Source: CF-39 sp036518215 (lineage in GTDB: Bacteria; Chloroflexota; Limnocylindria; P2-11E). Taken from it: DNA of 23,706 bases. The stretch covers positions 1 to 23,706 of the forward strand of contig DATDNP010000175.1 in the NCBI GenBank assembly GCA_036518215.1, given 5' to 3'. Both the position numbers and the translations under genes were made by a program. Shown here in pieces: positions 7,156 through 15,607 of the stretch. Below the pieces are notes generated by a model that worked only from the letters and a program-made list of their open reading frames with translations, did not search any database and had not been told where the DNA came from. Within the stretch, counting starts at the first letter, position 1; every line of letters begins with the position of its first letter.

Positions 7156-7683
7156 CTAGAGGGCCGCGAGGATCTGGTTCAGAAGGTTCGTGAGGCCGGC
7201 GAGCGCACCGCCGGTGGCGCCGGTGTTGTCGAGCAGATGCGCCACGGCGCACAGCAGGTTGCCGAGGAGATTGCCACTGCCCTGCTGGGCCGTGATGTTC
7301 AGATGGATCGGCGACAGGTCCACGACCAGACCGAGCAGATCGAGATGGATCGCACCGATGTCGAGCTGCAGGATCTGACAGCTACCGCTCACCGAGGTGA
7401 CCGGGGCGCTGAAGGGCTCGTTCGTGAGGTTCAGGACCTGGCCGGTCGTCGTCGTGACCGTACCGGTGATCGTTCCGACGGCGGTCAGGACGCCGTCCAC
7501 GACCTGGAAGCCCGTGATCGTGGCGACGGCGTTCGTGCCCGTCCCCACGAGCGGGATCTGGAGCGTGCCGGTCTGCTGCTGCGGGCTCGCGGAAGGTGTC
7601 GGAGAGGCGGCGAGCGCCATCGCGGGAGCCGCGACGAGAAGCGCGGCGGCGAGGGCGAGCGCGCCTAAAGCGGTACGACGCAT
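7156..7683 (-). CDS. Small secreted protein of unknown function
   Basis: The chosen start is the ATG at 7681-7683 because GGAGG sits 8 nt before it and a signal peptide follows at once; a longer frame to 7758 lacks these. The product is 175 residues: a signal peptide of about 25 residues (MRRTALGALALAAALL, cleavage after ALA), a short Ser/Pro/Gln linker, then a domain rich in Leu, Ile, Thr and Val. Beta-like repeats and the patterns LQLDIGAIHLDLLGLVVDL, LNITAQQGSGNLLGNLLCAVAHLLD and LNQILAAL are visible. Two cysteines (in GSCQIL and LLCAV) could form one disulfide. I know similar extracellular proteins without function from actinobacteria and relatives, and cannot assign a role. No membrane anchor beyond the signal is seen. 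Confidence 0.85.
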   Translation of the reverse strand: MRRTALGALALAAALLVAAPAMALAASPTPSASPQQQTGTLQIPLVGTGTNAVATITGFQVVDGVLTAVGTITGTVTTTTGQVLNLTNEPFSAPVTSVSGSCQILQLDIGAIHLDLLGLVVDLSPIHLNITAQQGSGNLLGNLLCAVAHLLDNTGATGGALAGLTNLLNQILAAL

Positions 7684-7829
7684 GGACTGTCCTCCACTGC
7701 TATGTGCGCCCGAAGATTTGAGCGCCGCACGCCGTGTCCGCATGTCCCGCACCGTCAACGGCGGGTCAATGCGTCGCTTTCGTCACGACACGGCGACGAC
7801 GCAGACAGGGCCCGGCGCAGCGTCGGCCG

Positions 7830-8180
7830 GGTTCAGACCTGGTGCGCGGCGGTACGCGCGGGCCACGAGCGAACGCGCGGCCGCACCCGCGGAGCCGGCC
7901 TGTACATGGTGAGATGGCTGCCAGGCGTGAAGGCGGGCAAGACAAGCGGGAGGCCTGGATGTGATCGCCGTGCGTGCGCGGGAGAAGCAGATGGGCGCGG
8001 ACCGGCCGCTAAACGCGCCTGTGAGAGTGCGACCTGTCGCGCGCCCGTGCCGCGGTTCGAAGATGAGGAGGGTCCGTGAGCGATCTCGACGCAGGGCGCA
8101 TTCCCGCCGACGCGGAGCGCGTCCGGGCCGGCCGCGGCGATCGAGCCGCGCGTGCCCCAGGAGCGGATGAGGATGTCCTG
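7830..8180 (-). pseudogene. Decayed N-terminal half of an MBL-fold metallohydrolase
   Basis: On the minus strand, codons from about 8177 spell ILIRSWGTRGSIAAAGPDAL then RVGGNAPCVEIA, the N-terminal signature of MBL-fold hydrolases of the WGTRGS...GGNTxCVE type. Further family segments follow in order but in shifted frames: TLLIF (about 8073-8059, another frame), GTGARQVAL (first frame), THGDHIQ (about 7975-7955, third frame) and GLPLVLPAFTPGSHLTMY (first frame). The first His of HxHxDH is Arg. No start codon precedes the signature: an AAGGAGG (8190-8184) is kept, but CAG stands where ATG would be expected. The C-terminal half is missing. I see no further gene in 7684-8240; the rest of this stretch holds the upstream region of the secreted-protein gene and the clpP promoter. 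Confidence 0.75.
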
Positions 8181-8228
8181 CGTCCTCCTTGATGCCTTCC
8201 TCGGGCCGGGATCGTATCGGGTCGTGGG

Positions 8229-8234
8229 TACACT
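8229..8234 (+). promoter_or_regulatory. Candidate -10 element for clpPX
   Basis: TACACT (TANNNT) ends 6 nt before the ATG at 8241 and 30 nt before the GTG at 8265. A start of transcription near 8241 would give either a leaderless ATG or a 24-nt leader carrying AGGAGG in front of the GTG. No convincing -35 is visible. Confidence 0.45.
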
Positions 8235-8264
8235 GAGAGCATGACCCGAGCGAGGAGGGATGAC

Positions 8265-8915
8265 GTGCCGACGACGAATTACGTCCCGATGGTCATCGAG
8301 CAGTCCGGACGGGGCGAGCGCGCCTACGACATCTTCTCCCGCCTGCTGAAAGAGCGGATCATCTTCATCGGCGACGCCATCGAGGACACGATGGCGAACC
8401 TGATCATCGCGCAGCTCCTCTTCCTCGAGTCCGAGGATCCCGAGCGCGACATCTACCTCTATATCAACTCGCCCGGTGGAGTCGTGACGGCGGGGCTCGC
8501 GATCTACGACACGATGCAGTACCTGAAGGCGCCGGTGTCCACGATCTGCGTCGGCCAGGCTGCGTCGATGGGAGCGGTCCTGCTCGCCGCGGGCGCGAAG
8601 GGCAAGCGCTACGCGCTGCCGAACTCGCGGATCATGATCCACCAGGGCTCCGGTGGCTTCCGCGGCAACACGCCCGACGTCCTCATCCAGGTGAAGGAGC
8701 TCGAGACGCTCGTCGACAAGCTCATGCGCATCCTCGCGCACCACACCGGCCAGGATGCCGAGAAGGTGCGCCGCGACGCCGAGCGCGACCGCTTCATGAG
8801 CGCCGAGGAGGCGAAGGCGTACGGGCTCATCGACGACATCTTCGTCGGCAAGGAGTCGCTCATCTCCATCGCGAAATCGGAGGAGAAAGAGCGCATCCCG
8901 GCGGGGTCTCGCTAG
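8265..8915 (+). CDS. clpP: ATP-dependent Clp protease proteolytic subunit
   Basis: ClpP forms the tetradecameric serine protease chamber fed by ClpX. I chose the GTG at 8265 because GAGGAGG lies 6 nt before it and VPTTNYVPMVIEQSGRGERA matches the usual ClpP N terminus. The ATG at 8241 (8 residues longer) is an in-frame alternative for a leaderless message. The 216-residue product has the catalytic triad, counted from the ATG at 8241: Ser109 in GQAASMGA, His134 in RIMIHQ and Asp183 in ERDRFMS; subtract 8 for the GTG start. The YINSPGG substrate strand motif is also present. The C-terminal tail (KSEEKERIPAGSR) is slightly extended. clpX begins at the base after the stop, so the pair is one operon. 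Confidence 0.95.
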   Translation: MPTTNYVPMVIEQSGRGERAYDIFSRLLKERIIFIGDAIEDTMANLIIAQLLFLESEDPERDIYLYINSPGGVVTAGLAIYDTMQYLKAPVSTICVGQAASMGAVLLAAGAKGKRYALPNSRIMIHQGSGGFRGNTPDVLIQVKELETLVDKLMRILAHHTGQDAEKVRRDAERDRFMSAEEAKAYGLIDDIFVGKESLISIAKSEEKERIPAGSR

Positions 8916-10187
<1,272 letters not shown>

Positions 10188-10193
10188 CCTCGC

Positions 10194-10547
10194 ATGCCGA
10201 AGCTCTACTACGCGTCCCCGCGCGACCTTCCGACCACATCGCCCGCGCCGGGTGTGCGCGGACACGTGCTGCAGCTCGAGAAGGCGACGATGATCATCTT
10301 CGACCTCGATCCGAAGACCGTCGTCGAGACGCACAAGCACGACGTCGAGCAATTCGGGACCGTCGTGAAGGGTTCGCTCGCGATGGCGATCGCCGGCGAG
10401 CAGCGGATCCTCACGCCGGGCGACACGTATCGCGTCCCGGCCGGCGCCGCACATGGCGCGCGCGTCTTCGAGGAGGCGACGCGAGTCGTCGACGTCTACA
10501 CGCCCGCACGCACCGATCTGTTCGCGGCGGAGCCGAACAAGACCTGA
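10194..10547 (+). CDS. Single-domain cupin protein
   Basis: The protein is 117 residues. Both cupin motifs are seen: HKHDVEQFGTVVKG (motif 1, with His-x-His and Glu) and PGDTYRVPAGAAHGA (motif 2, with the late His). A complete metal site is therefore likely. Small stand-alone cupins act as metal-dependent isomerases or dioxygenases, or as binding proteins; nothing here fixes the substrate. It begins 6 nt after the clpX stop on the same strand and probably shares its transcript. A functional link to Clp proteolysis is not implied. Confidence 0.88.
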   Translation: MPKLYYASPRDLPTTSPAPGVRGHVLQLEKATMIIFDLDPKTVVETHKHDVEQFGTVVKGSLAMAIAGEQRILTPGDTYRVPAGAAHGARVFEEATRVVDVYTPARTDLFAAEPNKT

Positions 10548-10553
10548 CCGGAG

Positions 10554-10910
10554 CTACGCGCGCGCGCGCACGACCGCGTACCCGCTGAGGAAGACGCCAA
10601 CGACGAGGAACCCGAGGGCGATCGCGCCACCGATCCAGGCGTCGTAGATCGCGCAGAAGCCACCGTTCGCATTGAACGCCGCGCACTGTGCGAGCGAACG
10701 CGACCAGAGGAACACGAACCACAGGCCCGTGGCCGTGAATGAGCCGCCGAACGTGGGGATGGCGCGGACCCGCGCGAGCCACAACAGCATGACGACGTAG
10801 GTCATCACGCCGATCATCGCGAGCTCGAGGAGCGCGAGCGTGCCGGCGATGCCCGCCGCGAAGCCGAGGAGCCACGCCGAGCCGCCACGCATCCGCCGGC
10901 GATCCTTCAT
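10554..10910 (-). CDS. Small integral membrane protein, unknown function
   Basis: The protein is 118 residues. A basic N terminus (MKDRRRMRGG) is followed by three to four hydrophobic segments: roughly 11-45 (probably two helices), 60-76 (GLWFVFLWSRSLAQ) and 91-114 (AWIGGAIALGFLVVGVFLSG). The loop between the last two holds two cysteines (QCAAFNANGGFCAIYDAW), possibly a disulfide outside the membrane. I do not recognise a family. It converges on the cupin gene 6 nt away and is divergent from the dehydrogenase gene across 14 bp. Confidence 0.75.
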   Translation of the reverse strand: MKDRRRMRGGSAWLLGFAAGIAGTLALLELAMIGVMTYVVMLLWLARVRAIPTFGGSFTATGLWFVFLWSRSLAQCAAFNANGGFCAIYDAWIGGAIALGFLVVGVFLSGYAVVRARA

Positions 10911-10922
10911 ACACTCAGTCTC
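10910..10922. promoter_or_regulatory. Compact divergent promoter region
   Basis: On the plus strand TACACT (10910-10915) lies 9 nt before the dehydrogenase GTG, and its first base is the last base of the membrane-protein start codon. On the minus strand GAGACT (10922-10917), one mismatch from TANNNT, lies 6 nt before that ATG. There is no Shine-Dalgarno sequence on either side. Confidence 0.35.
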
Positions 10923-10924
10923 GC

Positions 10925-11701
10925 GTGTCCGAGAAATCCATCGTCCAGCTCTTCGATCTCTCCGAGAAGGTCGCCGTCGTGACCGGCGCGGGCTCCGGCA
11001 TCGGCCTCGGCATCGCGCGACGACTCGCTGAGGCTGGAGCCGCCGTCGTCATCAACGACGTCGACGCGGGGCGAGCGAAGGCCGCCGCCGGCCGTCTTCG
11101 CGGCCGCGGCTACAGCCAGCTCGAGCCGACGGCCTCGGACGTCTCGACACCTGAAGGCGCGAAGGCGGCGATCCAGGCCGCGGTCGCGCGCTTCGGCCGC
11201 ATCGACATCCTCGTGAACAACGCGGGCATCTATCCGACCTCGCCGTTCCTCGAGCACACCGCTGAGCTCTGGGATCAGGTCGTGAACGTGAACCTCCGCG
11301 GTCCGTTCCTCTGCTCGCAAGCCGCGGCGCGCGAGTTCGAGCGGCAGGGCAAGGGCGACGCGATCGTGAACATCGCGAGCGTCGTCGGGCTCGTCGGCTC
11401 GGGCCCGGCCGCGATCGCGTACACCGCGTCGAAGGGCGGGCTCATCGCGCTCACGAAGACGCTCGCGCGCGCGGTCGGTCCGTTCGGCGCGCGCGCGAAC
11501 GCCATCGCGCCCGCGGCGATCGAGACGGAGTCGGCGCAGGGGATGCTCGACCGCACCGCCGTGGCGCGTCAGCCCGTGGGCCGCTTCGGAACACCGGACG
11601 ACGTCGCGCTCGCGGCGCTCTATCTGGCCGCGCCGGCATCGGATTACATCACCGGTGAAGTACTGGTCGTCGACGGCGGGTATCTGCTCGTCCAGGCCTG
11701 A
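10925..11701 (+). CDS. Short-chain dehydrogenase/reductase (classical SDR)
   Basis: The protein is 258 residues from a GTG start, the usual classical SDR size. The cofactor motif TGAGSGIGLG lies at 20-29. Asp45 at the end of the second strand (INDVD) favours NAD(H). NNAG is at 98-101, Ser152 in NIASVVG, and the Tyr166-x3-Lys170 pair sits in AYTASKGG. The C terminus has the typical ITGEVLVVDGGY. These enzymes oxidise or reduce hydroxyl/keto groups in the cytosol; the substrate is not readable. A TACACT hexamer ends 9 nt before the GTG and there is no Shine-Dalgarno sequence, so it may be translated from a leaderless or nearly leaderless message. It probably stands alone: the next gene begins 59 nt later. 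Confidence 0.93.
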   Translation: MSEKSIVQLFDLSEKVAVVTGAGSGIGLGIARRLAEAGAAVVINDVDAGRAKAAAGRLRGRGYSQLEPTASDVSTPEGAKAAIQAAVARFGRIDILVNNAGIYPTSPFLEHTAELWDQVVNVNLRGPFLCSQAAAREFERQGKGDAIVNIASVVGLVGSGPAAIAYTASKGGLIALTKTLARAVGPFGARANAIAPAAIETESAQGMLDRTAVARQPVGRFGTPDDVALAALYLAAPASDYITGEVLVVDGGYLLVQA

Positions 11702-11760
11702 TTTCGCGTGCGCGTCGCCCTCTGACCGTGAACTGATACCCGCGCGCGTGACCGCTTCCT

Positions 11761-14700
11761 ATGCTGCCTGTCACGGCAGTCGAGGTCGTCCCTCGGGACG
11801 CGCTTCTCCTGGCACGCGTGATCGCTGTGGTGGGTGCCGTCGTGTGGCTTTTCGTCGGCGGCGCAGCGCTGACTCCGCTCGCCCTCGTGACGCTCGCGTT
11901 CCTTCTCGTCACCTCGCTGCTCCTGTGGCGTGATGACCGCCGGCGTGGCTTCGCCGCGCCCGTCTCGCGGGTCCCCGTCTACGTCGTCTTGGGCGATCTC
12001 CTCGCCGCCGGCGCGTGGATGGCGGCGAGCGCGCCGAACCGCACGAGCATCGCGTTCGTCGTCGTGCTCGCCGTCGGTGCGCTCGCCATGTTCCGCCTCG
12101 GGCAGCTCGGCGTCGCGCTCACCGGCGGCGTCTATCTCGTCGCGCGTGTCGCGCAGGAGCTCATCCGCATCTCGATGGACATTCCGACGCCGGTGCCGCA
12201 GCTCATCGCCGAGGCCATCGTCGCCGGACTCGTGCTCATCATCCTGAGCGCGACGGTCGGCCACTACCGCGACGAGCAGCAGCGCGGCGAGCGGGCGCTG
12301 AGGCTCGCGCGGAGCCTCGAGCGGATCGCGAACGAGCTCGGCCAGGTGACGGACCCCGGCCCGCTCTTCCACACGATCGCGGCGAGCGCGCTCACGCTCG
12401 TGGACGCCGCTCACGCGACGATCGATCGCCGGCGCGGCGAGGAGTTCTGGGTGGTCGCGGGAGCGGGAACGGGAGAGCGCGCGATCGGGGTGCACGCGCC
12501 GCAGGATCGCGGCATCGTCGGCGCCGTCGTACGAACGCGCCGGACGGTCGCGATGAGCGACTACACGCAGGACGCCACGGCCGTCGAGGCCATTCGCGCG
12601 CTCGGCGTCCGGTCCATCGTCGGGGTCCCGATCGTGGTCCAGGGCGAGATCGTCGCGACGCTGACGATCGGCCGGCTGTCGGTGTCGCCGTTCGACGTCG
12701 AACAGCTCGCCGCGCTCGACGGCCTCGCCGCGCATGCCGCGATCGCGCTCCGCAATGCGCGGCTGCTGGAGCTCTCGCGGCGTCTCGAGGCGCTGTCGCG
12801 TGACGTCGCGACCGACACCGCGGGGCTCGAGCAGGTGGTGCATCACATCGCGACCGAGATCGCCGGGGCGTACGACGCGGGCATCGTCACCGTCGCGCGG
12901 GTCCGCGGCGATCAGGCGCGGTCGCTCGTCCAGATCGGCGTCGAGGATCCGTCCGGCGCGCGCTTCGACAAGCCGGGTCCGCTCGGCGAGGCAGTCATCG
13001 CGCGGCGTGAAGCCGTGGTCGTGCGCGACTACGCGACGGAGTACGCGGACGCCGATCATCCCGGCGCCGCGGAATCGCGACGGGCCGGCCTGCACGCCGT
13101 GATGGGAGCGCCGGTCATCGTCGAGGGCGAGGTCATCGGCACCGTGATGGTCGGCACGACCGATCCGTTCCGCTCGTTCGACGAGATCGACAAACAGGGA
13201 CTCATCTCGTTCGCGCAGGTGACCGGCGCCGCGCTTCGTGCGGCGCACGAGCGCGAGGACCGCGATCGCCGCATCCGCCGACTCTCCGCTCTGAACGTGC
13301 TCGGGTGGCAGCTCGCCGCCGTCCACGAGCCGTATGAGATCGCGCGGCTCGCGTACGAGGCGGCGGCGGGGCTCGGCCCGCGAGACGCGTTCTACGTCGC
13401 GCGCTACGACGGCGACAAGCGCGAGTTCGACTTCGTGCTGCAGGCCGACGGCGAGGACGTGTGGCGCGGCGAACGCTATCCCCTCGGGAATGGCCCGACG
13501 AGCCAGGTCGTCCATACGCACGAGACGTTCGTCGACGGCGGCGCCGTGCACGTGCCGCTCAAGAGCCGCGGCCGCCTCGTCGGCGTCCTCTCGAGCCGCT
13601 CGAACGGCGCGGACGTCTTCGACGGCGAGGACATCGTCGTCCTCGAGTCGCTCGCGAACCACGTCGCGACCGCATTCGAGAACGCCGAGCGCATGGCGCA
13701 GATGCGCGAGCTGTACCTCGCGTCGGTGAAGGCGCTCGCCGCAGCGGTCGACGCACGCGATCCGTACACGCGGACCCACTCCGCGCGCGTCTCCGCGCTC
13801 GCGCGGGCCGTGGCCGAGGACATGCGGCTCGATCCCGACGCGCTCCGTCGCGTCCAGCTCGGCGCGCTCCTGCACGACATCGGCAAGATCGGCATCCCGG
13901 ACGCGATCCTGAACAAGCCCGGCCCGCTCACGCAGGACGAGTGGGTGCTCATGCGCACGCATCCGTCGGTCGGCGCGTCGATCCTCGCGGCCGTCGAGCC
14001 GCTGCGCGACCTCGTGCCGATCGTGCGGTGCCACCACGAGCGCTACGACGGCCACGGCTATCCGGAGGGGCTCGGCGGCGACGCGATCCCGATCGAGGCG
14101 CACATCGTCTCCGCCGCCGACGCGTTCGAGGTCATCGTGAGCCGGCGCGCGTACAAGCAGGCGCAGACGGTCGAGTTCGCGTGCGCCGAGCTCCTGCGTT
14201 GCCGCGGCACGCAGTTCCATCCCGACGTCGTCGACGCGTTCCTGCGCGTCGTGGAACGCGACCGCCAGCAGGGCGCCGGATATCTACGCCGCGTCGCAGG
14301 CATCGAGCAGGAGGAGATCGAGAACGTGCCCGGTCCGGGCGGCGTCCTCGAGCAGTTCGCCGCCACCGCGAACGCGCACGGCCGCCAGCTCGCGATCCTG
14401 CAGCGGCTCGCGTCGGAGATCAGCGCCGTGCTCGACATCGACGAGCTCGCCGGCCGACTCCTCCGCATCGTGTGCGAGGCGATGGGGTACGAGAACGGCT
14501 TCCTGGTCACCCTCGATGACAGGGGCGAGCTCGTCGTCCGCGCCGCGGTCGGTCCGTCGGAGCGGTATGTGGGCCAAAATCTGGCGAAGGGAACGAGCAT
14601 CAGCTGGTGGGTCGTCGAACACGGCGTGCCGCAGCACGTCGTCGACGCGCAGAGTGACGCGCGCTTCTACGGTCCGCCGGACATCAACACCGTGCTCTGC

Positions 14701-15339
14701 GTTCCGCTGCAGCTCGGCGACGAGCGCGTCGGTGCGCTCGGGATCGAGAGCCCGCGCGTCCAGGCGTTCGGCCGCGACGACGAGGAGCTCCTCATCGCGG
14801 TGTCGCATCAGGTCGCGGCCGCCCTGCGCGTCGCGAAGCTGCATCAGGCGGCGAAGCACGCCGCCGCGACCGATCCGCTCACGTCACTCCCGAACCGCCG
14901 GACGTTCTTCGACCGATTGCACGAGACGCTCGCGCAGGAGGCCGGCGCGCCGGTCAGCGTCGCGGTGCTCGACGTGAACGAGCTGAAGCAGCGCAACGAC
15001 GAGCACGGCCACGCGGCGGGCGACGACGCGCTCGTGCGCATCGGCGAGATCCTCACCGCGGGCGTCCGGGACGCCGATCTCGTGGCGCGCATCGGCGGCG
15101 ACGAGTTCGCCGTGCTGTTCCCGGGCGCGCCGCAGCTTGTCGCCGAGCGCATCCTGCGCCGGCTCGCCGAGCGCATCGCGCAGGACACGCTTCCGGACGG
15201 CAAGCCGCTCCCGACCGTCGCGTGGGGCGTCGCCGACGCATCGACACGCGCGCTATCCGTCGACGAGCTCGTCGACGCCGCGGACCGCGCGATGTACCGC
15301 CAGAAGCAGAAGACGAGGGCGCGCGCCAGCACGGCATAG
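11761..15339 (+). CDS. Membrane-bound multi-GAF, HD-GYP and GGDEF cyclic di-GMP turnover protein
   Basis: The protein has 1192 residues. The N terminus (about 15-165) holds five or six hydrophobic segments, probably membrane-spanning. GAF-like sensor domains follow at roughly 185-335, 345-495 and 505-645. Next is an HD-GYP phosphodiesterase (about 655-830) with HDIGKIGIPD (His705, Asp706) and HHERYDGHGYPEG (GYP at 766-768). A fourth GAF (about 875-1025) and a C-terminal GGDEF domain follow, with DPLTSLPNRR, intact GGDEF (1112-1116) and an RxxD inhibitory site (Arg1103 to Asp1106) five residues before it. The protein therefore has the residues both to make cyclic di-GMP and to hydrolyse it, under four sensor domains. 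The ATG at 11761 precedes the first hydrophobic segment; no good Shine-Dalgarno sequence is seen. Confidence 0.94.
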   Translation: MLPVTAVEVVPRDALLLARVIAVVGAVVWLFVGGAALTPLALVTLAFLLVTSLLLWRDDRRRGFAAPVSRVPVYVVLGDLLAAGAWMAASAPNRTSIAFVVVLAVGALAMFRLGQLGVALTGGVYLVARVAQELIRISMDIPTPVPQLIAEAIVAGLVLIILSATVGHYRDEQQRGERALRLARSLERIANELGQVTDPGPLFHTIAASALTLVDAAHATIDRRRGEEFWVVAGAGTGERAIGVHAPQDRGIVGAVVRTRRTVAMSDYTQDATAVEAIRALGVRSIVGVPIVVQGEIVATLTIGRLSVSPFDVEQLAALDGLAAHAAIALRNARLLELSRRLEALSRDVATDTAGLEQVVHHIATEIAGAYDAGIVTVARVRGDQARSLVQIGVEDPSGARFDKPGPLGEAVIARREAVVVRDYATEYADADHPGAAESRRAGLHAVMGAPVIVEGEVIGTVMVGTTDPFRSFDEIDKQGLISFAQVTGAALRAAHEREDRDRRIRRLSALNVLGWQLAAVHEPYEIARLAYEAAAGLGPRDAFYVARYDGDKREFDFVLQADGEDVWRGERYPLGNGPTSQVVHTHETFVDGGAVHVPLKSRGRLVGVLSSRSNGADVFDGEDIVVLESLANHVATAFENAERMAQMRELYLASVKALAAAVDARDPYTRTHSARVSALARAVAEDMRLDPDALRRVQLGALLHDIGKIGIPDAILNKPGPLTQDEWVLMRTHPSVGASILAAVEPLRDLVPIVRCHHERYDGHGYPEGLGGDAIPIEAHIVSAADAFEVIVSRRAYKQAQTVEFACAELLRCRGTQFHPDVVDAFLRVVERDRQQGAGYLRRVAGIEQEEIENVPGPGGVLEQFAATANAHGRQLAILQRLASEISAVLDIDELAGRLLRIVCEAMGYENGFLVTLDDRGELVVRAAVGPSERYVGQNLAKGTSISWWVVEHGVPQHVVDAQSDARFYGPPDINTVLCVPLQLGDERVGALGIESPRVQAFGRDDEELLIAVSHQVAAALRVAKLHQAAKHAAATDPLTSLPNRRTFFDRLHETLAQEAGAPVSVAVLDVNELKQRNDEHGHAAGDDALVRIGEILTAGVRDADLVARIGGDEFAVLFPGAPQLVAERILRRLAERIAQDTLPDGKPLPTVAWGVADASTRALSVDELVDAADRAMYRQKQKTRARASTA

Positions 15340-15370
15340 GTCGCGCGCATGAGCGCGATATCATTGAGGC

Positions 15371-15577
15371 CGTCGGCTGTGACCGAGAGAAGACCTCACC
15401 CGCACCGATAGAGAAGGCGCGTCACCGGCTGGAAGCGCGCCGCGGCGAGTGGGAGATGGAAGTCGCTCGCGAGCCGGAGCGCTGGTCCCGATAGAGACCC
15501 AATGAGGCGCGTCGGATGACGCGCGAAGCCTGGGTGGTACGACGGCGCTGTTCGTCCCGGGACGAACAGCGCTTTTT
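15371..15577 (+). ncRNA. T-box riboswitch leader of valS
   Basis: The gene-free stretch 15340-15607 holds a T-box leader. The diagnostic element GAAGCCTGGGTGGTACGAC (15525-15543) matches the T-box core (AGGGTGGNACCGCG type); its UGGU would pair with the ACCA end of uncharged tRNA-Val. Before it lies a strong stem GCGCGTC-GGAT-GACGCGC (15508-15525), and after it the terminator. Upstream stems include GGCGCG (15416-15421) with CGCGCC. Valine codons that could be the specifier are GTC (15462-15464) and GTG (15449-15451); I cannot choose without folding. A TATCAT hexamer (15359-15364) could be the -10. Known role: uncharged tRNA binding favours the antiterminator and switches valS on when charged tRNA-Val is scarce. 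Start and stem borders are approximate. Confidence 0.85.
15545..15577 (+). terminator. Rho-independent terminator of the valS T-box leader
   Basis: A perfect 14-base inverted repeat (15545-15558 with 15559-15572) is followed directly by five T. Its 5' arm overlaps the end of the T-box core, as expected for mutually exclusive terminator and antiterminator. The valS Shine-Dalgarno sequence AAGGAGG (15595-15601) and ATG follow. Confidence 0.92.
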
Positions 15578-15607
15578 GTTTGCCCAGAACGGAGAAGGAG
15601 GCGACCG

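Noticed and set aside
7684..7800. TTGACG/TTGACC hexamers as -35 boxes for the secreted protein gene
   Set aside because: No acceptable -10 lies at 16-18 bp from either hexamer.
7702..8079. Plus-strand short frames in the clpP upstream region
   Set aside because: They lie opposite the MBL relic and have no Shine-Dalgarno sequence, motif or plausible composition.
11644..14220. Minus-strand open frame of over 850 codons opposite the GAF/HD-GYP gene
   Set aside because: It has a low-complexity composition dominated by Arg, Asp, Glu, His and Ala and no motif, while the plus strand has four recognisable domain types.
15508..15525. GCGCGTC-GGAT-GACGCGC stem as an independent terminator
   Set aside because: It has no T-run and fits as an internal stem of the T-box leader before the antiterminator.
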